Notes: generated by a model not told the origin, from the letters alone. A DNA stretch of 64,000 nucleotides from Sideroxydans sp. (GCA_028707175.1 JAQTUV010000002.1:372001-436000), one strand, 5' to 3'. Shown: positions 31,105 to 40,854, counted from the first letter of the stretch. Translations and numbers: made by a program.

Positions 31105-31570
31105 ATGGGTTTTCTACATCCGATTTTTGCGCATCGTCGCGATGTTCAGAACTCACCAACTTATACACCACGCCAATCACCAATAACGCGGCCAGCAACA
31201 ATCCGTAATGGATGGGATTGAAATTCGCCGCATCACCACCTGGCGTACTGATGACCTGTACAGGTTGCACGATCATTTCGCGGATGACCGAAATCATCGC
31301 AACTTCAACAAACACCCGCACATAGATTCGCCCCGTTTGTAGATAACTCATCTCAGCAGAGATTAAGGTCGACAGTGTCCACAAGATGAACAGCGAACCT
31401 AGCGCATGAAAAAATCCGTTCGCCGCATTGCCCGCAGTCCATGCCTCTATCGCTTTGAGTCCGAAATCCCATATCACCATCACACAGGCGACGCCCAATG
31501 CCAACGCCAGCAACACGTGGATAAGTTGGTTGAAGTTCTTCATTCCAGTGATCAATTTTTGTTCGAACAT
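31103..31570 (-). CDS. PsiE-family membrane protein
   Basis: 155 residues. Four predicted membrane segments: residues ~15-40, ~48-68, ~80-104 region (IYVRVFVEVAMISVIREMIV) and ~125-145. The EVAMISVIREMIVQPV block is the hallmark of the phosphate-starvation-inducible PsiE family. Function is not known; in E. coli the gene is under PhoB and CRP control. The C terminus is hydrophilic and charged. It is encoded 23 bp after the comM stop on the same strand. Confidence 0.85.
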   Translation of the reverse strand: MFEQKLITGMKNFNQLIHVLLALALGVACVMVIWDFGLKAIEAWTAGNAANGFFHALGSLFILWTLSTLISAEMSYLQTGRIYVRVFVEVAMISVIREMIVQPVQVISTPGGDAANFNPIHYGLLLAALLVIGVVYKLVSSEHRDDAQKSDVENP

Positions 31571-31593
31571 CGTAGCTTCCTTGGTGTTGATGA

Positions 31594-33087
31594 TTAGTTT
31601 TTGTCCATGCGTCGGTATTGAACAGCCTCGGCGATATGTGCGGTAAGAATGTTTTCACTAGCGGCCAAATCCGCGATGGTGCGCGCTACTTTGAGGATAC
31701 GGTGATAAGCACGCGCTGAAAGATTGAGTCGTGTGATAGCTTGGCGCAACAACGATTCGCCTTGAGTATCGGGCGCGCAAAACTCATCAATTTCAGTCAC
31801 TGAGAGTTGCGCGTTGGGTTTGTTCTGGCGTGCAAGTTGGCGTTGGCGGGCGGCTTCGACACGCGCTTGGATGATTGCGCTGCTTTCCCCATCCGACTGC
31901 TTGAGCAGGTCTTCTTGCGGCACGGCAGGCACTTCGATCTGAATGTCGATACGATCTAACAACGGGCCGGAAATCTTGCCGCGATAACGTGCCACTTGGT
32001 CAGGCGTGCAGTGACATTTGCCATTGAAGTGACCGAGGTAACCGCAAGGGCAGGGGTTCATCGCGGCCACGAGTTGGAACTGCGCTTTGAAATCGGCACG
32101 GCGCGCAGCACGTGAGATGGTGATACGACCACTCTCTAAAGGCTCGCGCAACACTTCTAATACGTGCCGATCAAATTCGGGAAGCTCATCTAAAAATAAA
32201 ACGCCGTGCATGGCGACTGAAATCTCACCGGGGCGAGGATTACTACCCCCTCCAACCAATGCCACTGCGGATGCTGTGTGGTGGGGATTTCTGTAGGGGC
32301 GCTTCTTCCAATTCTCCACTTCAAATTGACCGCCCAAAGATTGCATCGCGGCTGATTCCAGCGCTTCGGCTTGTGTCATCTGCGGCAGAATGCCGGGAAA
32401 GCGCGCCGCCAACATGCTCTTGCCTGTGCCGGGCGGGCCACTCATCAATACTGAATGAGAACCAGCGGCGGCAATCTCTAATGCGCGTTTAGATTGCGCT
32501 TGGCCTTTCACTTCGCGCATGTCGGCGTAGTGCGGTGCAATCGTTTTGATTTCGGGAATATGACGTGTAAGGGCATCATGTCCTGCGAGATGGGCGGCAA
32601 CTTCCAACAGTGACCGTGCAGGAAAGACCGCCGCATCATCAACCAGCGCCGCTTCAGGCGCATTGACCGCAGGCAAAATAAAAGCGCGACCTGAATTGGC
32701 TGCGCGATAGGTCATTGCCAACGCGCCGCGTATGGCGCGCAACTCGCCAGTCAAGGCCAACTCACCTGCGTATTCATAGTCAGCCAGCTTGTCGGACGGT
32801 ATTTGTCCTGATGCAGCGAGGATGCCCAATGCGATAGGCAAATCAAAACGACCGCTCTCTTTGGGTAAGTCAGCAGGTGCAAGATTGACGGTGATTCGTT
32901 TGGCGGGAAATTCAAACTGGCAATTTTGCAAAGCCGCGCGCACGCGGTCTTTACTTTCCTTCACCTCAGCTTCTGGCAAGCCAACTATCGTGAATTGAGG
33001 TAGGCCATTCGCGAGATGCACCTCGACTGTGACCAGCGCAGCATCCATGCCTGCCAGGCTGCGACTGTATAGAACAGCCAACCCCAT
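31594..33087 (-). CDS. comM: ComM/YifB-type AAA+ ATPase (Mg-chelatase-like)
   Basis: 497 residues. The N-terminal Lon-substrate-like domain (VEVHLANGLPQFTIVGLPEAEVKESKDRVRAAL) is followed by an AAA+ module with Walker A SGPPGTGKSMLAARFPGILP, Walker B GVLFLDELPEFDRHVLE, and the Cys-rich insert NPCPCGYLGHFNGKCHC. ComM is a hexameric helicase that drives branch migration during natural transformation. Its presence fits competence but does not prove it. It follows ubiK by 6 bp on the same strand, and psiE-like follows it. Confidence 0.95.
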   Translation of the reverse strand: MGLAVLYSRSLAGMDAALVTVEVHLANGLPQFTIVGLPEAEVKESKDRVRAALQNCQFEFPAKRITVNLAPADLPKESGRFDLPIALGILAASGQIPSDKLADYEYAGELALTGELRAIRGALAMTYRAANSGRAFILPAVNAPEAALVDDAAVFPARSLLEVAAHLAGHDALTRHIPEIKTIAPHYADMREVKGQAQSKRALEIAAAGSHSVLMSGPPGTGKSMLAARFPGILPQMTQAEALESAAMQSLGGQFEVENWKKRPYRNPHHTASAVALVGGGSNPRPGEISVAMHGVLFLDELPEFDRHVLEVLREPLESGRITISRAARRADFKAQFQLVAAMNPCPCGYLGHFNGKCHCTPDQVARYRGKISGPLLDRIDIQIEVPAVPQEDLLKQSDGESSAIIQARVEAARQRQLARQNKPNAQLSVTEIDEFCAPDTQGESLLRQAITRLNLSARAYHRILKVARTIADLAASENILTAHIAEAVQYRRMDKN

Positions 33088-33093
33088 GATGAA

Positions 33094-33303
33094 TTACTTG
33101 CTCTCTAATGCAGCGAGGCGCGCTTCCAACTTCGCCAAGCGCTGTTCCAGCACTTCATATTCTTCGCGCGACACCAGATCAAGCTTGGCAAAGCCTTGTG
33201 CCATCAAGGCACGGGCATTTTTCTCAATATCTTTCGCTGGGCTATTGGCGACGACATCGCTCAGTTTTGCGGACATTTCTTCAAAGAATTTTGTGTTCAA
33301 CAT
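33094..33303 (-). CDS. ubiK: Ubiquinone biosynthesis accessory factor UbiK
   Basis: 69 residues from ATG 33303, with GGAGG eleven bases upstream. MLNTKFFEEMSAKLSDVVAN followed by a coiled-coil C terminus (EEYEVLEQRLAKLEARLAALE) is the BMFP/YqiC pattern. UbiK trimers interact with UbiJ and the membrane in aerobic ubiquinone synthesis. The six-codon upstream extension is not supported. Just upstream on the other side lies the nitrogen-regulated promoter region of the porin operon. Confidence 0.93.
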   Translation of the reverse strand: MLNTKFFEEMSAKLSDVVANSPAKDIEKNARALMAQGFAKLDLVSREEYEVLEQRLAKLEARLAALESK

Positions 33304-33350
33304 GTGCTCCACCTCCTTCAAGTTAGTAGAAGCAGTGTACCAAATGATCC

Positions 33351-33411
33351 TGCACCGTCACGGTGCATCGGTCGTATTTTGCGCGAGCGTATGGTGCATC
33401 ACTATCGTGCA
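33351..33411 (+). promoter_or_regulatory. NtrC-type enhancer sites before the porin-glnK-amtB operon
   Basis: TGCACCGTCACGGTGCA (33351-33367) is a perfect 17-bp palindrome matching the NtrC consensus TGCACC-N5-GGTGCA. A second, weaker one, TGCATCACTATCGTGCA, is at 33395-33411, 44 bp later (about four turns). They lie ~85-130 bp before the predicted start point, the normal place for an enhancer. NtrC itself is encoded at 53469. Confidence 0.85.
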
Positions 33412-33463
33412 TGGTGTTTAGGCATATTCGCTCAAAACCCAATAACTACGGGATTTATCGACA

Positions 33464-33480
33464 TTGGCACGGTTGATGCT
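33464..33480 (+). promoter_or_regulatory. Sigma-54 promoter of the porin-glnK-amtB operon
   Basis: TTGGCACGGTTGATGCT has GG and GC dinucleotides exactly ten bases apart, and TGGCACG matches the -24 element fully. The start point would be near 33491, 45 bp before the porin ATG. Confidence 0.85.
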
Positions 33481-33535
33481 GATAGGACTGCGTGGATAAT
33501 TTGTCCCGCTTTGAAACTAAACGAAAGGAAATACC

Positions 33536-34692
<1,157 letters not shown>

Positions 34693-34699
34693 GGAGAAC

Positions 34700-36193
34700 A
34701 TGATGAAGAAAATATTAGCCTCATTCATGCTGCTGGCCATGTTGTGCGGCCTCGCAGCACCCGCATTCGCGGAAGAAGCTGCTCCAGCTTCTGCTGTGAC
34801 TGCAACCGTTGCAGCATCGGCGGTAGAAGCGGCCCCTGCTGTTGAAGCACCGGTTGCTGCACCCGCCCCCGTGCCAAACAAGGGCGATACCAGCTTCATG
34901 CTGCTCGCTACTGTGTTGGTGATCATGATGTCCATCCCTGGCTTGGCCTTGTTCTACGGCGGTCTGGTACGTAGCAAGAACATGCTGTCCATCTTGATGC
35001 AAGTGTTCAGCATCTTCGCGCTGATCACTGTGTTGTGGGCGATCTACGGTTACTCGTTGGCCTTCACCACTGGCAACGCGTTCATCGGTGGATTCGATCG
35101 CGTGTTGTTGAAAGGTGTGTTCGACCCAGTCACGGGTGCTGTCGCTAACGCTGCCACTTTCAGCAAAGGCGTCTACATCCCTGAGTTCGCTTTCATCGCG
35201 TTCCAAGCTACTTTCGCTGCAATCACTGTCGCACTGGTTGTCGGTGCGTTCGCTGAGCGTATGAAGTTTGCTTCCGTGATGTTGTTCTCGGCACTGTGGT
35301 TCACTTTCGCTTACTTGCCAATCGCTCACATGGTTTGGTTCTGGGCGGGTCCTGATGCTTACACCGACGCTGCTGCTGCTGAAGCTGCAACTGCAACGGC
35401 TGGCTGGTTGTTCGCTAAGGGTGCGTTGGACTTCGCAGGTGGTACGGTCGTACACATCAACGCCGCTGTCGCTGGCTTGGTAGGCGCGTTCATGATCGGC
35501 AAGCGTGTCGGTTACGGCAAAGAGCCAATGGCACCTCATAACCTCGTGATGACCATGATCGGCGCTGCATTGTTGTGGGTGGGTTGGTTCGGTTTCAACG
35601 CAGGTTCTGCGCTGGAAGCGGGCGGTACAGCTACCTTGGCATTCGCTAACACTTTGATCGCAACGGCTGCTGCTGTCGTGACTTGGTTGAGTGCGGAATG
35701 GATGTTGAAGGGCAAACCTAGCTTGTTGGGCGCAGCATCCGGTGCAGTTGCAGGTCTGGTAGCGATCACTCCAGCTTGCGGTTGGGTTGGCATCGGTGGC
35801 GGCCTGATCATCGGCGCACTGGCAGGTGTAGTTTGCTTCTGGGGTGTGACTGGTCTGAAGAAACTGTTAGGCGCAGACGACTCTCTGGATGTGTTCGGCA
35901 TTCACGGTATCGGCGGTATCTTGGGCGCGTTGCTGACTGGTGTGTTCAACACTTGGAGCATGGGCGGCACCGGCATCATCGACTATGTGAACAACACTAT
36001 CGTTGATACCACTATCAGCTCACAAGTTTGGATCCAAGCACAAGCTGTATTGACCACAGTCATCTGGTCCGCTTTGGTTGCCTTCGTCTGCTACAAGATC
36101 GTTGACCTGACTATCGGTCTGCGTGTGAAAGAAGAAGACGAGCGCGAAGGTCTGGATACAACTTCCCATGGCGAACGTGCTTACAACTACTAA
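34700..36193 (+). CDS. amtB: Ammonium transporter with N-terminal signal and Ala/Pro-rich extension
   Basis: 497 residues. After a signal peptide (MLLAMLCGLAAPAFA) comes a ~35-residue Ala/Val/Pro-rich stretch, then the Amt core of eleven helices from about residue 65 (DTSFMLLATVLVIMMSIPGLALFYGGLVRSKN). The Amt signature DFAGGTVVHINAAVAGLVGA includes the first pore His; FGIHGIGGILGALLTGVF holds the second. Trimeric inner-membrane NH3/NH4+ channel. Start may be ATG 34700 or 34703 (GGAG precedes both). Translated right after glnK, with a terminator following. Confidence 0.95.
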   Translation: MMKKILASFMLLAMLCGLAAPAFAEEAAPASAVTATVAASAVEAAPAVEAPVAAPAPVPNKGDTSFMLLATVLVIMMSIPGLALFYGGLVRSKNMLSILMQVFSIFALITVLWAIYGYSLAFTTGNAFIGGFDRVLLKGVFDPVTGAVANAATFSKGVYIPEFAFIAFQATFAAITVALVVGAFAERMKFASVMLFSALWFTFAYLPIAHMVWFWAGPDAYTDAAAAEAATATAGWLFAKGALDFAGGTVVHINAAVAGLVGAFMIGKRVGYGKEPMAPHNLVMTMIGAALLWVGWFGFNAGSALEAGGTATLAFANTLIATAAAVVTWLSAEWMLKGKPSLLGAASGAVAGLVAITPACGWVGIGGGLIIGALAGVVCFWGVTGLKKLLGADDSLDVFGIHGIGGILGALLTGVFNTWSMGGTGIIDYVNNTIVDTTISSQVWIQAQAVLTTVIWSALVAFVCYKIVDLTIGLRVKEEDEREGLDTTSHGERAYNY

Positions 36194-36232
36194 GTAAACC
36201 TCTCCTCCCTGGAGCCTCCCCGGCTCCAATTT

Positions 36233-36260
36233 CAAGGGCACCGAAAGGTGCCCTTTTTTT
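36233..36260 (+). terminator. Intrinsic terminator after amtB
   Basis: GGGCACC-GAAA-GGTGCCC followed by seven T. A weaker GGAGCC/GGCTCC stem precedes it at 36211-36227. Confidence 0.9.
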
Positions 36261-36288
36261 AGAGATTAGTGACTTAAGGAGAACTAAA

Positions 36289-36573
36289 TTGGCTGGCGAA
36301 GAAGAGGTGTTATTTGCATTGGCAGGCCGGATACATGTGTTACTACGTCGTCAAACCAATCGCATCACTGACGTGGAGTGGATGTGTCGTAATGCCTTAT
36401 ATGCCAATGAAGTCCTTAAATTAGCACGGGCTGAAGGATCTGAAGAACTGCAAAAACTGGTTGAACGTGTAGAGGATGTTCATCCTCTGCTACCACGTAT
36501 CCAAAGGGTAGTTGTAGCACCAATACCAGAACCTACTTCTTCAGCTTCAAAATATGTCGTTAGCCTACGCTGA
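36289..36573 (+). CDS. Hypothetical 94-residue protein with TTG start
   Basis: Starts at TTG with AAGGAG seven bases upstream, so a real start is likely. The sequence is soluble and mostly helical (EEVLFALAGRIHVLLRR, WMCRNALYANEVLKLARAEGSEELQKLVERVEDVHPLLPR), with a short disordered Ser/Pro tail. No family is recognised. It is enclosed between two terminators that share the stem GGGCACC/GGTGCCC, so it may form its own transcript from a promoter after amtB or be a read-through product. Position after glnK-amtB hints at a nitrogen link, unproved. Confidence 0.6.
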   Translation: MAGEEEVLFALAGRIHVLLRRQTNRITDVEWMCRNALYANEVLKLARAEGSEELQKLVERVEDVHPLLPRIQRVVVAPIPEPTSSASKYVVSLR

Positions 36574-36602
36574 AGGCATTATTGGGAATTTAATCAACAT
36601 TT

Positions 36603-36628
36603 AAAGGGCACCTCAGGGTGCCCTTTTA
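36603..36628. terminator. Terminator between the 94-residue gene and the Ser/Thr kinase gene
   Basis: GGGCACC-TCAG-GGTGCCC followed by four T on the plus strand, and AAA on the other side. It is the same stem as the amtB terminator. The kinase stop codon overlaps its end, so it serves both convergent genes. Confidence 0.85.
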
Positions 36629-37585
36629 TTCACGGGGCATGGAGCTGCGTGAAAAACTACTGCGTGAATATCCACTACGCGAGAATTGGCGTGTCGTAGA
36701 AAGATTGTACGAAATGATCTTTTGCGTATTCATACTGAAACCGCGATACAAGTCTAAGTCATCGTCAGATGCACGTATCGCACTGGCCGCTGCAGCGAAC
36801 TCTTTGATGAACGCATCCCATGTTTGATACCGTTGATCGACATTTTTCTCTAATGCACGATCAATGACTCTGACCAATATCTGCGGCAGATCCTTACGAT
36901 AAGTCTGAATTGGAATGATAGGAAAATTCAAAATTGCGATGCGCGCATCGAACTGACTATCTGCATCAAACGTGTGCTTACCCGTAAGCAAGCGATACAA
37001 CACCGCACCTAATCCATAGATATCCGCGCGCTGATCTAGCGCTTCACCTTCCAACTGTTCGGGTGACATATAAGCCAAACTACCGGCCACCACCTCCCCC
37101 ATCTTGCTGGTGGGGATGGCACAACCAAAGTCAGCCAGTTTAGCGATGCCATTGGGCATCAAAATGATGTTCCCCGGCTTCACGTCACGATGCACTACCC
37201 CTAGCTCTGCCGCATATTGCAAGGCACCTGCAACCTGTTCGATCACAGATATAACCTTTTCTATCGGCAACAAAGTATCCATGTGGTCGTATCTATCCAA
37301 TGGCGTACCGTTGATATATTCCATCACCAAATACGCACCACTTTTTTCGTTCAGATTGGCATCGATAACATGCACGATATTGCGGTGATGCATTTTGCTG
37401 CCCAACTCCACTTCAGCTGTAAACATCGCCTTATGTAGATCAGTTTGGCATCCCTTGCGTAACTGTTTGAGCGCTACCGACGCATACGATTTGTCACGCA
37501 TCGCAAGATACACATTCGAAGTCGCCCCTTCGCCAAGTTCGCGAACAATGGAGTAATTGCCAATGCGGAGGGGGACTGATGCCAT
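36626..37585 (-). CDS. Hanks-type serine/threonine protein kinase
   Basis: 319 residues. Kinase domain ~1-265: glycine loop LGEGATSNVYLA, ATP Lys in SVALKQLRKG, catalytic loop HRDVKPGNIIL, DFG in LADFGCAIP, activation loop ending AYMSPEQLEG, and ADIYGLGAVLYRLLTGKHTF. All catalytic residues are present. No membrane segment follows; the last ~40 residues are a basic Ser/Arg/Tyr-rich tail (RQFSRSGYSRSSFSRSS), probably disordered and a candidate autophosphorylation or docking segment. It is upstream-adjacent to a cyclic-nucleotide-domain diguanylate cyclase on the same strand. Targets unknown. Confidence 0.92.
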   Translation of the reverse strand: MASVPLRIGNYSIVRELGEGATSNVYLAMRDKSYASVALKQLRKGCQTDLHKAMFTAEVELGSKMHHRNIVHVIDANLNEKSGAYLVMEYINGTPLDRYDHMDTLLPIEKVISVIEQVAGALQYAAELGVVHRDVKPGNIILMPNGIAKLADFGCAIPTSKMGEVVAGSLAYMSPEQLEGEALDQRADIYGLGAVLYRLLTGKHTFDADSQFDARIAILNFPIIPIQTYRKDLPQILVRVIDRALEKNVDQRYQTWDAFIKEFAAAASAIRASDDDLDLYRGFSMNTQKIISYNLSTTRQFSRSGYSRSSFSRSSMPRE

Positions 37586-37678
37586 GTGATGGGGTTATTT
37601 CTATATGGGAAGGAACATCCTAAACTCACATAGAGTACGCGCCACGGAGATTAGTTTCGATGATTAAGACAGATTCGA

Positions 37679-38626
37679 TTAAACCGATACTTCGACACGA
37701 TTGCGCCCAGATTTTTTGGCGCGATAAAGCGCACGATCTGCAAGTTCGAAGAACTTCTCAAAGCTACCTTCTTGCGTAATTGGTGCAATACCGACAGAAA
37801 TAGTGATTTTAAAAACGACCTCACCATTTCTGATTTCATTTGCCTCAACCATCGCACGCAGACCTTCTGCAATCGACCTTGCCTGATCGATTTCAGTATC
37901 TGGCATCAAGATGGCAAACTCCTCGCCACCATAACGCACCAACAAATCATGCGGTCGCAAATTCGCTTGCATGATCTTAGCCAATGCCTTCAGCGCAAGA
38001 TCTCCAACCAGATGGCCATAGGTATCGTTGACCCGCTTAAAGAGATCGATATCAATCACCAATATGGCGCTATGTGAGCTATCGCAATTGCAACGATGCA
38101 ACACTCTAGGGAATGCCTCGCTCATCCAACGGCGATTGTGTACGCCCGTGAGCGCATCAACCGTAGCCTGATGTTCGTACTGTGCACGCTTATTATGGGA
38201 TGAGATGAGCGCTGAATTATCGTTGCGCATACGCCCAGCGATGATTGCCAATAAATTGCGTGCTACATCGTGTGATTGATCGACCATCGACCACACGGTG
38301 TCATGCGGCACCACCAAGACACATGTCGGTTTAACTGCAACCACCAATGCTGAAGGATTTTTGCCATCCACCAGCGATATCTCACCTGTGCACTCTCCCG
38401 CTGTAATCGACACATGCTCCAACGTTGACTGCCCGACCAAATGAACACGCAACTCCCCACTCAAGATCATATACAGATGACGATTTTCTACTTCTGGTTC
38501 TAGCAGTTTCTCTCCTGCCTCCAGTTCACGCAGGGTACAACGCTCCAGCATGTATTCAACATTAGAAAAATCCATACCCTCGAACAGCGTGTTCTGTTCT
38601 ATCAACACGCGATCTTGAGCATTCAT
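37679..38626 (-). CDS. Diguanylate cyclase with cyclic-nucleotide-binding-type sensor domain
   Basis: 315 residues from ATG 38626, preceded by GGGAGGG; the longer frame would run through purU. Residues ~10-130 form a cNMP-binding-like barrel (LFEGMDFSNVEYMLERCTLRELEAGEKLL, LYMILSGELRVHL, GECTGEISLVDGKNPSALVVA). The conserved Arg that binds cAMP phosphate is not obvious, so the ligand is uncertain. GGDEF domain from VDALTGVHNRRW to VRYGGEEFAILMP; RPHD five residues before GGEEF is an intact inhibitory site. Follows purU by 20 bp on the same strand and precedes the Ser/Thr kinase gene. Confidence 0.92.
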   Translation of the reverse strand: MNAQDRVLIEQNTLFEGMDFSNVEYMLERCTLRELEAGEKLLEPEVENRHLYMILSGELRVHLVGQSTLEHVSITAGECTGEISLVDGKNPSALVVAVKPTCVLVVPHDTVWSMVDQSHDVARNLLAIIAGRMRNDNSALISSHNKRAQYEHQATVDALTGVHNRRWMSEAFPRVLHRCNCDSSHSAILVIDIDLFKRVNDTYGHLVGDLALKALAKIMQANLRPHDLLVRYGGEEFAILMPDTEIDQARSIAEGLRAMVEANEIRNGEVVFKITISVGIAPITQEGSFEKFFELADRALYRAKKSGRNRVEVSV

Positions 38627-38645
38627 ACACATCCCTCCCATCAGA

Positions 38646-39500
38646 TCAGCGAAACACGATGGTCTTGTTACCACACACCAGCACACGGTCTTCGACGTGA
38701 TAGCGCAGGCCGCGTGATAGCACCGTCCTCTCAATATCGCGACCATAACGCACCAAGTCATCGGGCGTATCGCCATGATCGATACGAACGGTGTCTTGTT
38801 CGATGATGGGGCCGGCATCCAACTCATCCGTCACGTAATGGCAGGTCGCACCGATGAGCTTCACACCGCGTTGATACGCCTGGTGGTACGGTTTTGCGCC
38901 GACGAATGAAGGTAGGAAACTGTGATGGATGTTGATGATACGACCTGGGAAGCGCTGACACAGCGCGGGCGGAATGATCTGCATGAAACGCGCGAGCACC
39001 ATGCTGTCACCGCGATATTGCTCGAACAATGCGGCGATCTTGTCGAACGCGGCCGTCTTGTCCTTCATATCCACATAGATGAACGGGATGCCGTGCCACT
39101 CGACGAAGCTGCGCAGATCTTCGTGGTTGGAGATGACGCACGGGATCTCCACTTCCAACTCACCACTGCGCCAACGATGCAACAGATCGTTCAAACAATG
39201 GTCCTGTTTGCTCACCAACACCACCAAGCGCTTCTTGATGCTTGAATCGGAAAGCTGCCAAGTCATGTCAAAATCTTTAGCAATAGCGGCGAAGCGTTGC
39301 GCGAATTCTGCCGCGCCAAAAGGCAAGGAGTCGGAACGTATCTCTTGGCGCATGAAGAAGCGCTGCGCCTCTTGCTCGGTGTGGTAACTCGCCTCGACGA
39401 TGAAGCCGCCATATTGAGCGATAAAGCCTGTAACGGCGGCGATAATGCCCGTACGGTCAGGGCAAGTGATGGTCAATGTGTAATGATTCACGGTCTGCAT
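38646..39500 (-). CDS. purU: Formyltetrahydrofolate deformylase
   Basis: 284 residues. N-terminal ACT domain (YTLTITCPDRTGIIAAVTGFIAQYGGFIVEASYHTEQ), then a formyltransferase-like hydrolase domain (VLVSKQDHCLNDLLHRW, INIHHSFLPSFVGAKPYHQAYQRGVKLIGATCHYVTDELDAGPIIEQD). It hydrolyses 10-formyl-THF to formate and THF, feeding formate to purine synthesis or balancing one-carbon pools. Catalytic Asn/His/Asp positions appear kept. Full length. Start at ATG 39500. Confidence 0.95.
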   Translation of the reverse strand: MQTVNHYTLTITCPDRTGIIAAVTGFIAQYGGFIVEASYHTEQEAQRFFMRQEIRSDSLPFGAAEFAQRFAAIAKDFDMTWQLSDSSIKKRLVVLVSKQDHCLNDLLHRWRSGELEVEIPCVISNHEDLRSFVEWHGIPFIYVDMKDKTAAFDKIAALFEQYRGDSMVLARFMQIIPPALCQRFPGRIINIHHSFLPSFVGAKPYHQAYQRGVKLIGATCHYVTDELDAGPIIEQDTVRIDHGDTPDDLVRYGRDIERTVLSRGLRYHVEDRVLVCGNKTIVFR

Positions 39501-39630
39501 TTAGTGTTCCTCTAAACAAGTCGCTTGATTTTACAGGATAACCCGACGTGCTAATCCATTTGAAAAGCGTTAAAATGTAGGCAATTAATACGCGCTGGCC
39601 ACTCAAGGCCGAATTTTAGGAGTAACTAAA

Positions 39631-40026
39631 ATGGCTTCGATATCAAGTACCGCAACAAGTCTTTATAACTACACAGCACCTGTCTCAAACGCCAATGTGT
39701 TGAACGACAAAAAGGCCAACGGAGAGTCGGGAAGTAGCGCAGTCAATTCGGCTAAATTGTCCGCAGAAAGCACTATCGTGACATTGGGCAGTAAACCCAG
39801 CGAGTCTCTGACATACAACGCAATGGGAATGTTAAATGCGGCTGACTTGGCAAAAACAACACAGAGCAATTCTTTAACAAGTGAACAGGCTGCCCAAAAC
39901 GCCATCTTGCAAGCTCAAACTGCCATGTCAGATGCGCTCAACACACTGAGCTCCGATTCCACTTCTAACGCTATCAACGATATTTCTTCGTTGCTAAACA
40001 TTCCTGGCGTAACAAGCGCTAGGTAG
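39631..40026 (+). CDS. Hypothetical Ser/Thr/Asn-rich protein, unknown function
   Basis: 131 residues, no signal peptide, cysteine-free and rich in Ser, Ala, Thr and Asn. The N-terminal half looks disordered (SSTATSLYNYTAP, DKKANGESGSSAVNSAKLSAES), and the C-terminal half helical (SEQAAQNAILQAQTAMSDALNTL, SSLLNIPGV). This composition resembles secreted filament or flagellar-type substrates, but no such motif is clear. AGGAG with a spacing of about nine bases precedes the ATG, and it is flanked by divergent purU and convergent murI, so it is a single-gene unit. I do not recognise it. Confidence 0.65.
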   Translation: MASISSTATSLYNYTAPVSNANVLNDKKANGESGSSAVNSAKLSAESTIVTLGSKPSESLTYNAMGMLNAADLAKTTQSNSLTSEQAAQNAILQAQTAMSDALNTLSSDSTSNAINDISSLLNIPGVTSAR

Positions 40027-40848
40027 TCACGACACTTCTGTTGTTTGAGTAACCGCTTGCGGCAGTAAGCTTGCCGTCACAACCTCACCCCACAAAAGAG
40101 ACATGATGCGCGATGCCTGATCGGCATCACCGCTGGTGAAGAACTGCGTGGAAGCTTCTCCCATCACACGAGGCGGAAGCTCAGCATTGATGCGTTGTTG
40201 CAAATGCCGTGCTACCGCCTCCCCTGTATCCACCAATGCAATCTCCGATCCGACCACGTCACGAATCATCGGTGCGAGAAATGGGTAATGAGTGCAGCCG
40301 AGAATGAGCGTGTCTGCGCCCTGCTTTAACAAGGGTGCGGTATAACGCTCGATGAGGCGGCGCGCTTCTAAGCTATGAAGCTCGCCTCGCTCTACGACTT
40401 CGACCAAGCCTGGACAACCTTGTGTGAGAATTTTTACATGACCTGCATATTTATCCAGCAGCGCAGCGAAGCGCGCGCTTTCTAATGTGCCCACTGTGGC
40501 CAGCACCCCCACCACACGGCTTTTAGTGGCTGCCACAGCGGGCTTGACCGCTGGCTCCATACCGATGATAGGAAGTTGGCTGAACCTAACGCGCAAAGAA
40601 TGTGCTGCTGCTGCCGTGGCAGTGTTGCAAGCGATGACGATGGCATCTGCCCCTTGCGAAACAAGGAACTTACTTATCTCCAATGAACGTGCTTCGATGT
40701 ACGGAGCAGATTTATCACCATAGGGAACGTGGCCGGAGTCGGCCACGTAGATGAGGCGTTCATGCGGGAGTATCTGACGGATATGGCGCAGGACAGAGAG
40801 ACCGCCCACACCCGAATCGAAGACGCCGATGGCTCCCGAACAACTCAT
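40027..40848 (-). CDS. murI: Glutamate racemase
   Basis: 273 residues. Provides D-glutamate for peptidoglycan. Motifs: IGVFDSGVGGLSVLRHI, the first catalytic Cys in AIVIACNTATAAAAHSLR, and the second in LILGCTHYPFLAPMI; YADSGHVPYGDK lies near the start. Two-domain aspartate/glutamate racemase fold, full length. The stop codon meets that of the convergent hypothetical gene without a gap. It is 6 bp after the ABC-F gene on the same strand and is likely co-transcribed with it. Confidence 0.96.
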   Translation of the reverse strand: MSCSGAIGVFDSGVGGLSVLRHIRQILPHERLIYVADSGHVPYGDKSAPYIEARSLEISKFLVSQGADAIVIACNTATAAAAHSLRVRFSQLPIIGMEPAVKPAVAATKSRVVGVLATVGTLESARFAALLDKYAGHVKILTQGCPGLVEVVERGELHSLEARRLIERYTAPLLKQGADTLILGCTHYPFLAPMIRDVVGSEIALVDTGEAVARHLQQRINAELPPRVMGEASTQFFTSGDADQASRIMSLLWGEVVTASLLPQAVTQTTEVS

Positions 40849-40854
40849 CGTGAT

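Noticed and set aside
38627..38827. N-terminal extension of the cyclase gene through purU
   Set aside because: Cys/Trp-rich shadow of purU, while a strong GGGAGGG precedes ATG 38626.
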